From positions 1 through 10,938 of the forward strand of contig CAIXYX010000087.1 in the NCBI GenBank assembly GCA_903923795.1: a stretch of 10,938 nt of DNA, given 5' to 3'. Of this stretch, positions 1-5,235 are shown piece after piece. Numbering within the stretch: position 1 is the stretch's first letter; each line of letters starts with the position of its first letter. The DNA comes from an uncultured Microcaldota archaeon. Its GTDB lineage: Archaea > Micrarchaeota > Micrarchaeia > Anstonellales > Anstonellaceae. Below the pieces are notes generated by a model. The model searched no databases, was not told the origin of the DNA, and saw nothing but the letters and a program-made list of their open reading frames with translations. Both the position numbers and the translations under genes were made by a program.

Positions 1-40
1 CGGGCCCGTAGCTCAGCCCGGTTAGAGCGCCTGTCTTATA

Positions 41-79
41 TGTGGATTTGTCCGGATTGTCGGACAAGCTCTCGAGGAG
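41..79 (+). other. tRNA intron 1 (anticodon loop, position 37/38)
   Basis: A 39-nt insertion separates nucleotide 37 (A40) from 38 (A80), the canonical archaeal tRNA intron site. It contains a perfect 7-bp hairpin, 48-54 paired with 61-67. The bulge-helix-bulge is relaxed: of the four central pairs (35-38 with 74-77), C-G, T-G and T-A form but A38/G74 does not. The inner helix (42-47 with 68-73) is also interrupted by mismatches. Shifting the splice points by one base gives no better helix, so this placement is preferred. Confidence 0.75.
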
Positions 80-100
80 AGCAGGTGACCGGGGGTTCAA

Positions 101-200
101 AGGCCTTTTCTTTCTCTCGAAGAGAAAGAAAAGCCCTGGGAAAAGAAAGAGACGCCCGTCCATAAGGACGCTCATGCTCATCTCCAGGTTCGCCGAACAA
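101..200 (+). other. tRNA intron 2, non-canonical, in the T-loop (58/59)
   Basis: Exactly 100 nt interrupts the T-loop. Four placements one base apart would give the same mature tRNA because A's flank both ends. The cut after A100 and before A201 is chosen because it yields a near-textbook bulge-helix-bulge. The four central pairs GTTC (95-98) and GAAC (195-198) are perfect. Each 3-nt bulge is AAA (99-101 and 199-201). The inner helix 102-104/192-194 has three pairs. The outer helix is the lower T-stem (94-91 with 202-205). The intron carries a perfect 13-bp hairpin (105-117/121-133) and a 5-bp hairpin (157-161/166-170), and no ORF of interest. Introns at this position are known mainly from Thermoproteales, and unusual tRNA introns are also reported in ultrasmall archaea. 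Confidence 0.85.
105..133 (+). repeat. perfect 13-bp inverted repeat in tRNA intron 2
   Basis: A pyrimidine strand at 105-117 pairs without mismatch with a purine strand at 121-133 around a CGA loop. It would form a rigid stem next to the splicing structure. Part of the pyrimidine strand (CCTTTTCTTTC, 104-114) recurs at 4814-4824. Confidence 0.8.
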
Positions 201-220
201 ATCCCCTCGGGCCCAATTTC

Positions 221-228
221 TTTATTAA
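221..228 (+). promoter_or_regulatory. TATA-like box for pyrBI cluster
   Basis: TTTATTAA lies between the tRNA end (215) and the pyrB start (259), 31-38 nt before the ATG. It shares TTTATTA with the box ahead of tRNA-Ala at 4611. Transcription would begin around 250, leaving a very short leader; a weak GGTG sits at 250-253. The adjoining T-rich stretch may also end the tRNA transcript. Confidence 0.5.
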
Positions 229-258
229 CCTCATCAACCCTATCAATTCGGTGTCGGG

Positions 259-1158
259 ATGTCTGATCTTATCTCTATCCGTGATTTAGACAAGGCGGCC
301 ATCGAGAAATTGCTCGCCTCGGCCGAGAAAATGGAGCAGAATCTTTTCACAATGCACGACACCTTCAAAGGCAAGGTGGCGGCAACTCTTTTCTTCGAGC
401 CATCTACCCGAACTCATCTCTCATTTCAAACCGCTGCCCAACGCTTGGGCATGAGCGTTGTGCCATATTACCATGCCTCCTCCTCTTCATCAAAAGGTGA
501 ATCTCTCAAAGACACATTGAAAATCGTCGACGGTTACGCCGACATACTCGTCATAAGACATCCTCTCGAAGGCTCTGCCAGATGGGCTGCCGAAGTGGCC
601 CAGCACCCGTTAGTCAATGCAGGTGATGGCGGCAACCAGCACCCAACTCAAACACTCATCGACCTCTTCGCCATCCAAAAAGCCAAGTCAAAAATCAAGG
701 GCCTCAATGTGCAACTTGTCGGCGACCTCAAGCACGCGAGAGTGATGCGCTCATTGGTCTATGCCTTGGGCATGTTCGGCGCGAACATCTCGCTCGCTGC
801 CCCCGTGGGATTAGAGATGGACCCTGTCATAGTGAAAGAGACCGAGGAGAGATTCGGCGCGAAAATCAGCCAAACATCAAAATTAGACCTGGCTGATTCC
901 GATGTCGTCTATGTCTGCCGCATACAGAAAGAGCGATTCTCCGACCCGTACGCCGCCAGCAAATTGCAGGCCTCATTTCGAATCAGCCCCGAGCTCATCA
1001 AGGCGGCGAAAGAAGGCATGATTCTCATGCACCCTCTCCCCAAACTCGACGAGATTCCGCCAGAGGTGGACGCATCCCCGCACGCATATTACTTCCAGCA
1101 GGCAAGATGCGGCGTGCCGGTCAGAATGGCCGTGCTGTCATATTGCATGAAGGGTTGA
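259..1158 (+). CDS. pyrB: aspartate carbamoyltransferase, catalytic chain
   Basis: This chain condenses carbamoyl phosphate with L-aspartate to give N-carbamoyl-aspartate, the committed step of de novo pyrimidine synthesis in the cytoplasm. It is 299 aa, close to the usual length. The carbamoyl-phosphate motif PSTRT is at residues 48-52 and is followed by HLSF. The swinging-loop lysine is K79 in SSSKGES. VIRHP supplies Arg100 and His101. GGNQHPTQTLIDL supplies His128. CRIQKERF supplies the aspartate-binding Arg221 and Gln223. MHPLPKLDEI is the C-terminal substrate loop; Lys262 stands where Arg is usual (HPLPR), a mild variation. ARCGVPVRMA closes the fold. The ATG at 259 fits the family N-terminus and the TATA-like box at 221. 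pyrI follows after 4 nt, so a co-transcribed holoenzyme is expected. The assignment is secure. Confidence 0.97.
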   Translation: MSDLISIRDLDKAAIEKLLASAEKMEQNLFTMHDTFKGKVAATLFFEPSTRTHLSFQTAAQRLGMSVVPYYHASSSSSKGESLKDTLKIVDGYADILVIRHPLEGSARWAAEVAQHPLVNAGDGGNQHPTQTLIDLFAIQKAKSKIKGLNVQLVGDLKHARVMRSLVYALGMFGANISLAAPVGLEMDPVIVKETEERFGAKISQTSKLDLADSDVVYVCRIQKERFSDPYAASKLQASFRISPELIKAAKEGMILMHPLPKLDEIPPEVDASPHAYYFQQARCGVPVRMAVLSYCMKG

Positions 1159-1162
1159 GCCT

Positions 1163-1618
1163 ATGCCTTTGCTTATAGAGCGCATACAGGAGGGGACGGT
1201 CATCGACCGCATCCAGGCTTTCCGCGGCATCAGAGTGCTCGAAATACTGCATCTCATCCCGACCGGCCCGAATCAGGCGGAGATGAAGTCAAGAATCGCG
1301 CTCGTCATCAACGTGCCATCACGGCACATGGGGCGCAAAGACATTCTCAAGATAGAGGGTCGCGAATTGCAGCCTGCCGAAGTCAACAAAATCGCGCTCA
1401 TAGCCCCCGAAGCCCGCCTCAACGTAATCCGCGGCGGCAAGGTGGGCGTGAAGCAGGATGTCAAGCTCCCCCTAAAGCTCGAGGGAATCGCCGTGTGCCC
1501 AAACCCGCAGTGCATAAGCCGCGTAGAGATGGACAACAGCATATTCAACACCGAACCCCGCGGCTTGCGCTGCCAGTATTGCGAGCGCCTGTTCGCGCCA
1601 AGCGAATTATTGGTCTGA
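1163..1618 (+). CDS. pyrI: aspartate carbamoyltransferase, regulatory chain
   Basis: PyrI is the non-catalytic chain that assembles with PyrB trimers and binds nucleotide effectors, normally CTP or ATP. It is 151 aa, the standard length. The N-terminal allosteric domain has GTVIDRI (11-17) and VPSRHMGRKDILKIEG (51-66), matching the nucleotide-binding strands and loop of the E. coli protein. The C-terminal zinc domain has four cysteines in two pairs, C112/C117 (CPNPQC) and C137/C140 (CQYC), and this domain contacts PyrB. The ATG lies 4 nt after the pyrB stop, and the next gene starts 4 nt after the pyrI stop. All hallmark residues seen are intact, so allosteric regulation is expected. Confidence 0.97.
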   Translation: MPLLIERIQEGTVIDRIQAFRGIRVLEILHLIPTGPNQAEMKSRIALVINVPSRHMGRKDILKIEGRELQPAEVNKIALIAPEARLNVIRGGKVGVKQDVKLPLKLEGIAVCPNPQCISRVEMDNSIFNTEPRGLRCQYCERLFAPSELLV

Positions 1619-1622
1619 AAAA

Positions 1623-3149
1623 ATGGGAACCGCCTCCCGCGCAGGAAAAAACAATCTTCTCGTTTATCTCGTTATTTTTCTTGTTTTAGCGTTCAGCAGC
1701 TCTGTCTTCGCAAATCTGTATGATTCCCCGCCTCATGCATCGGTGCTGGCGAACAATATGCTGGCCGTCCGCTCCCTCTCCCATTCTGATAAACCCTCAT
1801 GGGTCGTCGATGACGGGCCGAATCCATTCCAGCCCATCACATGGGCATATGTCTATGTCGGGCCCGCAAGCCCCTCTTCAAGCAATGACATTTCAAGCCT
1901 CCACTCTCCATCGATTTTCTGGAACTGGGGCGAGCATCACAAGACTCCATATATCTCGAGCGAGCCTGAAAATGAATGCGGCCCGCACGTATACGAACTG
2001 ACCGCGCTTGGCAACGCCACCGCGAATTTCTCCATGAGCGCGAATCTGGACGGGCAGACAATCACGCAGCCGCTCGACAACAGCTCGAATCCGTTCAACC
2101 TCTCTTTCTCCAAAGTCCAGTGGGCCGCTGTCCGAAGCAACAACCGCACGGCCTCACCCTCGCCTCTGCCTCCGCTGACCGTGACCATAAACGGCACTGT
2201 CTACGTGCCTTATCATTTCTACGAAAAATATTTCATCATCGAATACGCCCCAGTTCTGGGGAGTTCGGATTTGGCTCCAGTCTGCACTCTGGTCGAAGAC
2301 GAGTATGACACCGTCTACTCGCGCTCTTTTTCTGCGAACCGCACGTGGGGCGTGGAGCACGGCGAGCCTCTCTTCATCCGCCTCGAGCCGATTGACGGCG
2401 AGCAGCTCTCCCTTCATCCGAACGCGAGACTTCTCACATTGACAAACCGAAATCCGATGCTTCTCTCATTCCTCCTAAGCGGCCAGCCGCTGGTTTCAAG
2501 CCGCTTCTCGCGTTACAACACCTCGTCTGATGAGTTCGGGTTTCAGTCTGTTCAGCGTGTCGGGGCCGGCCCGGAGGCAGAATGGGCGAATGTCGTTCCG
2601 AATGACTCTTCATCATATCTGCTCGAGGCCAATTCGACTTTCCGCTATCTTCTTCCAACCGCGCTCGATGCGAAAAACCGCTCTTTCGCATGGCAGTTCA
2701 ACCAATTCCTGCGTTACCCGTTGCCGCTCGGAGAATCAAATTTATCTCTTGTGCTAACCGATGATTTCAGGGACATCCAAAACGCCTCATGGCAATTGCG
2801 CACGCGCTCATCTGCCGGCATAGGCGGCGCGAATCCCCAAAACGCATCCCTGCATCTTCTCGACGACCGCGTGAACGCCAGCCTGCCCCCTCTCACTGAC
2901 TTGGGCGGCGGTGTTTCATCAGCCAATCTGCCGCCATCCACAAAATGGCGCGGGGCAGCAGCCGTGTTTTTCACGCCTGCGGGCCTCTCTCTCCTGCTCG
3001 GCGGAGTCATCGGCATCGCCATCTGCTTTTTCTTATTCACAAAATTCGGGCATATGCTGTCCTTTTCGAATGAAGACGAACTGAATGAAGGAGAAAAAAG
3101 AGAGGACAAATTGGGCGATAAAAAAATCCGTGATGCAGAAAAGCGCTAA
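1623..3149 (+). CDS. large sequon-rich type I membrane surface protein, unknown function
   Basis: I do not recognise a family. The 508-aa protein has an N-terminal hydrophobic segment (11-30, ending SSVFA) typical of a signal peptide. An ectodomain of roughly 31-444 follows, then one membrane helix (about 445-473) and a highly charged 35-residue cytoplasmic tail (474-508). The ectodomain holds 15 N-x-S/T sequons (N131, 135, 153, 159, 174, 190, 239, 299, 327, 337, 352, 373, 387, 407, 418). It has only two cysteines, C119 and C221, which could form one disulfide. Its Ser/Pro/Asn-rich, aromatic-containing composition suggests beta-sandwich folding (inference). The start lies 4 nt after pyrI, so it is probably co-transcribed with pyrBI although it has no evident role in pyrimidine synthesis. 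Its TAA overlaps the TAG of the convergent DHH gene. It could be an S-layer-associated or adhesion protein. Confidence 0.85.
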   Translation: MGTASRAGKNNLLVYLVIFLVLAFSSSVFANLYDSPPHASVLANNMLAVRSLSHSDKPSWVVDDGPNPFQPITWAYVYVGPASPSSSNDISSLHSPSIFWNWGEHHKTPYISSEPENECGPHVYELTALGNATANFSMSANLDGQTITQPLDNSSNPFNLSFSKVQWAAVRSNNRTASPSPLPPLTVTINGTVYVPYHFYEKYFIIEYAPVLGSSDLAPVCTLVEDEYDTVYSRSFSANRTWGVEHGEPLFIRLEPIDGEQLSLHPNARLLTLTNRNPMLLSFLLSGQPLVSSRFSRYNTSSDEFGFQSVQRVGAGPEAEWANVVPNDSSSYLLEANSTFRYLLPTALDAKNRSFAWQFNQFLRYPLPLGESNLSLVLTDDFRDIQNASWQLRTRSSAGIGGANPQNASLHLLDDRVNASLPPLTDLGGGVSSANLPPSTKWRGAAAVFFTPAGLSLLLGGVIGIAICFFLFTKFGHMLSFSNEDELNEGEKREDKLGDKKIRDAEKR

Positions 3150-4540
3150 TCAGTTTTCCCCTTCATCTGTCCCTCTATCACTTGCGCGAAACTTTTCAAA
3201 AATTCGTCTATCTTCTCGGGAGGCAGGGATGCGCCGGCAGCAATCGCATGCCCGCCACCCACTCCGCCCAACGGCGTGCAGGCTTCGCGCAGCGCAAGGC
3301 CGAGATTCAACCCCTCCGCAACAAGCCTTTTCGTGCCGCGCGTAGATATCTTCACCTTGCCGCTCTCATCGAGTGAAATGGCAAGAATGGGCTTCGTTCG
3401 CCCGCCCGGATAGACCATGCCCGCCACCACTCCGATGAGCCCGTCATCGATGACTCCCCGCCCGTCCAAGAAAAGGAACGGCCCCCAGTCGCGCACCACT
3501 CTATAAGCGTAATCCACGCCGTCGCGCAGAAGGCGGCGGTGAAGAGTCAGCAGCTCGCGTCCTTTCTCAAGTGCTCCTTCCCTCCCCAAACAAATGTCAA
3601 TGCCCATTTGCGGCGCATTGTGCCGCCCGCACGCATTCATCAATGTGGAGAATTCGCCGGCCTCATATAATTCAGGGAAAGCGATGAGGCGGGGGAAAAG
3701 ATAAGTCTCTCCCACAAGTTTCTCGCCGGGGAATCTTCCGCCCGTGGCTTCGGCCATGTGCGAAGCCAGCGCGCCAATAAGCCTCTTCTTCTCATCAGAA
3801 TCGAGCTCATTGTAAGTCTTGAATCCTCCGCTGCGTGTTGTTGATTTGCCAAAGTCAGCCCCGATACCCTGCAAGAATTGCACGCATCTCTCCTCGTGCC
3901 CGCCAAGCCCGGGCAAAAACGGTTCGTCGGCATAAGCCAAAAACTGCGGCAATGGCCGGCTCATCCTGCCATAGAGGCGAAGGTCTGTCGGCGCCTCGAC
4001 TATTTTGCGCGAAATCAGCTCATTTAGTAAAATCCTATTCGGCCCGCGCATGGGCGACTGTATGTCTCCCACCGCGCCGACTATGGCCGCCTCGGGCAGC
4101 GTGCGCAGTGCGAAATATGCCGTGGTGGCGCCGCACAATTGCGTGCCGCCGTCGATGCCGAAAAGATGCGGGTTAAGCTGCAACCGTGAATTGTTCGGCG
4201 CAACCTGATGGTGGTCAAGTATGACCACTTCGCCTCGCAACTCCTGCACGCCGTCCTGCCCGCCGCCCAAGTCGGTGAAAACGAGCTCTTTCTCATCCTT
4301 TATCTCCTCGAGCACTGCCGAGTCGAGTTTACGGATGGTTTTCATCCTGTATGAAATTTTCCTCTCCTCGAAAAAAGCCGCCGCTATAGAACCGGAGGTG
4401 ATGCCGTCGCAGTCGTAATGGTTGACGATGAGCGGGGACTTCATCCGCTCCGCAGCAGACCTGCATTCCTCTGCGCGCGCGAGGAATTCATCCCAACGGG
4501 CCGGCGGGTCCGCGCTTTTTGCGATCTCTTCATCACTCAT
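3146..4540 (-). CDS. DHH-family phosphoesterase, archaeal RecJ/GAN-like nuclease
   Basis: This is a DHH/DHHA1 phosphoesterase of 464 aa. Counting from the ATG at 4540, motif I is HYDCDGI (41-47), motif II is TDLGGG (Asp90), motif III is DHH (109-111), motif IV is GAVGD (Asp159), and the DHHA1 motif GGGHAIAAG is at 428-436. All metal-binding residues seem present, so it should be an active Mn/Mg-dependent exonuclease. Archaeal relatives include GAN, which binds the replisome GINS complex, and RecJ-like 5'-3' nucleases; the sequence alone does not choose between them. An in-frame ATG at 4597 would add 19 residues. The 4540 start is preferred because a TATA-like box lies 23-30 nt upstream and the extension is not family-like. 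It is convergent with the surface-protein gene and divergent from tRNA-Ala. Confidence 0.92.
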   Translation of the reverse strand: MSDEEIAKSADPPARWDEFLARAEECRSAAERMKSPLIVNHYDCDGITSGSIAAAFFEERKISYRMKTIRKLDSAVLEEIKDEKELVFTDLGGGQDGVQELRGEVVILDHHQVAPNNSRLQLNPHLFGIDGGTQLCGATTAYFALRTLPEAAIVGAVGDIQSPMRGPNRILLNELISRKIVEAPTDLRLYGRMSRPLPQFLAYADEPFLPGLGGHEERCVQFLQGIGADFGKSTTRSGGFKTYNELDSDEKKRLIGALASHMAEATGGRFPGEKLVGETYLFPRLIAFPELYEAGEFSTLMNACGRHNAPQMGIDICLGREGALEKGRELLTLHRRLLRDGVDYAYRVVRDWGPFLFLDGRGVIDDGLIGVVAGMVYPGGRTKPILAISLDESGKVKISTRGTKRLVAEGLNLGLALREACTPLGGVGGGHAIAAGASLPPEKIDEFLKSFAQVIEGQMKGKTD

Positions 4541-4562
4541 AAAACAGATTTGCGCGTCTGCT

Positions 4563-4570
4563 CTTTTTAG
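4563..4570 (-). promoter_or_regulatory. TATA-like box for DHH gene
   Basis: On the minus strand the sequence reads CTAAAAAG, 23-30 nt before the ATG at 4540. This is the spacing of a leaderless archaeal transcript and it supports the shorter protein start. Confidence 0.5.
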
Positions 4571-4610
4571 GGCTTGGGGAGGTGGTTTTCCGCCCATTGC
4601 GGCCTAATCG

Positions 4611-4618
4611 TTTATTAG
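4611..4618 (+). promoter_or_regulatory. TATA-like box for tRNA-Ala
   Basis: TTTATTAG lies 26-33 nt ahead of the first tRNA base (4644), the distance expected for archaeal TBP-directed initiation at or just before the mature 5' end. It resembles the box ahead of pyrB. Confidence 0.6.
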
Positions 4619-4643
4619 CCCCCATCTCCACAAGTTTTAGTGC

Positions 4644-4715
4644 GGGCTCGTGGCGCAGCGGTAGCGCGTTCCGTTTGCAACGGAGAGGTCGTGGGTTCAA
4701 ATCCCACCGAGTCCA
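4644..4715 (+). tRNA. tRNA-Ala (anticodon UGC)
   Basis: A complete intron-less cloverleaf of 72 nt. Acceptor 4644-4650 pairs with 4708-4714 and includes the G3:U70 wobble (G4646/T4712), the identity element of alanine tRNAs. D-stem GCGC is 4653-4656/4664-4667, anticodon stem 4669-4673/4681-4685, loop TT-TGC-AA (anticodon 4676-4678), and T-stem GTGGG/CCCAC with loop TTCAAAT. Discriminator is A4715 and no CCA is encoded. It is divergent from the DHH gene. Confidence 0.97.
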
Positions 4716-4721
4716 AACCGC

Positions 4722-4745
4722 GGAGGGGGGTTTCGACCCCCCTCC
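4722..4745 (+). terminator. 10-bp hairpin with TTCG tetraloop after tRNA-Ala
   Basis: GGAGGGGGGT (4722-4731) and ACCCCCCTCC (4736-4745) pair perfectly around TTCG, a very stable tetraloop. It begins 7 nt after the tRNA. No T-run follows, so a terminator or 3'-processing role is a guess based on position; it could instead belong to the RNA candidate downstream. Confidence 0.4.
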
Positions 4746-4779
4746 CCAGTTCCTGGTTCCTCCTGACCCTCCCCCCACA

Positions 4780-4908
4780 TTTATAGTAATTGGCGCGCAG
4801 CGCCAGCAAGACTCCTTTTCTTTCCCGGGGGTTTCTTTTCCCGCCTTCAACCCGAAGGGTTGGAGGCATTCGGCAGTTCACAAGAGCCGCCGATGGAGGG
4901 AAAAGAAA
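4780..4908 (+). other. structured intergenic segment, possible RNA gene
   Basis: No protein gene is evident on this strand. A TATA-like TTTATAG (4780-4786) is followed by a 6-bp hairpin (4791-4796/4800-4805). A nested fold comes next: an outer 11-bp helix (4832-4842 with 4898-4908) encloses an 11-pair hairpin with a GAA loop (4843-4853/4857-4867, one wobble pair) and a 4-bp hairpin (4871-4874/4886-4889), together a three-way junction. If the box is used, transcription would start near 4808-4812. I looked for SRP RNA and RNase P RNA signature motifs on both strands and saw none. The same fold could act on the minus strand as a 3' element for the ORF at 4914-5096. RNA identity is unknown. Confidence 0.35.
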
Positions 4909-4913
4909 GGCCC

Positions 4914-5096
4914 TCAGCAGGCCGGTCCGCGAATCTTTGGGAGTGTCCGCGGCAGATTTGGCTGCGGAAGTCCCAATCTGGAGAAATCGTTGAGCGGCAG
5001 GTTGAAGCGGATGGGCAGGCGGTCGTTTTTGGGCAAAATCTTATTCTGTATCTCTGGTATTGCGCTGTTTAAGCCTTTGTTCATGCCTATCACCAC
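4914..5096 (-). CDS. possible small protein, 60 aa, unknown
   Basis: An open frame starts at GTG 5096 (GTG-GTG-ATA-GGC-ATG) or at ATG 5084, and ends with TGA at 4914-4916. Codon choice resembles the neighbours (GGC, AAC, CTG, CCG, CGC, TTC frequent). The product begins VVIGMNKGLNSAIPEI and continues as a Pro/Leu/Asn-rich, basic chain ending RGPAC. A TATA-like box lies 19-29 nt before the GTG. I recognise no domain and see no membrane segment. It could be a real small protein, the remnant of a longer gene, or chance inside an RNA-coding region. Confidence 0.3.
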   Translation of the reverse strand: MVIGMNKGLNSAIPEIQNKILPKNDRLPIRFNLPLNDFSRLGLPQPNLPRTLPKIRGPAC

Positions 5097-5114
5097 TATT
5101 CTCTGTCCAGTTTT

Positions 5115-5125
5115 CTAATTATAAG
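5115..5125 (-). promoter_or_regulatory. TATA-like box on minus strand
   Basis: The minus strand reads CTTATAATTAG, placed 19-29 nt before the GTG at 5096. It is the best sign that something is transcribed leftward through 5095-4800, whether the 60-codon ORF or an RNA. Confidence 0.35.
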
Positions 5126-5159
5126 CATTGTTGAACAAAAATATACAATTTCAAAAATC

Positions 5160-5189
5160 GGCTTCGGCCTAAGCCCGGCGCTCCGCGCC
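5160..5189 (+). repeat. two adjacent short GC-rich hairpins
   Basis: GGCTT (5160-5164) pairs with AAGCC (5171-5175). GGCGC (5177-5181) pairs with GCGCC (5185-5189) around TCC. They follow an AT-rich stretch with a second possible TATA sequence (ATATAC, 5141-5146) and precede the box at 5193. If transcription starts from 5141 they would lie at the extreme 5' end of the next gene's leader; otherwise they may end leftover transcripts. Confidence 0.35.
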
Positions 5190-5192
5190 CCC

Positions 5193-5200
5193 ATTAAAAG
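5193..5200 (+). promoter_or_regulatory. TATA-like box and Shine-Dalgarno for the HEAT/OB gene
   Basis: ATTAAAAG lies 36-43 nt ahead of the ATG at 5236, predicting a start of transcription near 5222-5226 and a short leader. GAGGGG at 5225-5230, 5 nt before the ATG, can act as a ribosome binding site and sets the start. The ATG at 5231 meets a stop after two codons. Confidence 0.4.
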
Positions 5201-5235
5201 GTTTCTCTCCCTCTCCATTCCATTGAGGGGATGAA

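Larger units (their letters stand above)
2..215 (+). tRNA. tRNA-Ile (anticodon UAU) with two introns
   Basis: The gene folds into a complete cloverleaf once two introns are removed. The acceptor strands are 2-8 (GGGCCCG) and 208-214 (CGGGCCC), the D-stem is 11-14/25-28, the anticodon stem is 30-34/81-85, and the T-stem is 91-95/203-207. The discriminator is A215 and no CCA is encoded. The anticodon loop reads C-T-TAT-A, then A80 after the first intron, giving anticodon UAU (37-39), which reads AUA codons. The spliced T-loop is the canonical TTCAAAT. Mature parts are 2-40, 80-100 and 201-215, 75 nt in total. The promoter must lie left of the window. UAU is uncommon in archaea, which usually read AUA with a modified CAU tRNA. 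The cloverleaf is clear; exact splice points are inferred from bulge-helix-bulge rules. Confidence 0.9.

Noticed and set aside
42..266. 74-codon frame over the tRNA introns
   Set aside because: It is explained by the tRNA-Ile gene and its two introns, and overlaps the pyrB start.
4541..4597. 19-residue N-terminal extension of the DHH protein
   Set aside because: The TATA-like box at 4563-4570 falls inside it and the added residues are not family-like; kept only as an alternative start.
4800..5100. SRP RNA or RNase P RNA
   Set aside because: I searched both strands by eye for the GGAAGGGAGCA-type SRP loop and the GAGGAAAGTCC-type RNase P motif and found neither.
4582..5118. 178-codon open frame on the plus strand
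   Set aside because: It runs through the whole tRNA-Ala gene and the TTCG hairpin, has no plausible start context and gives no recognisable domain.
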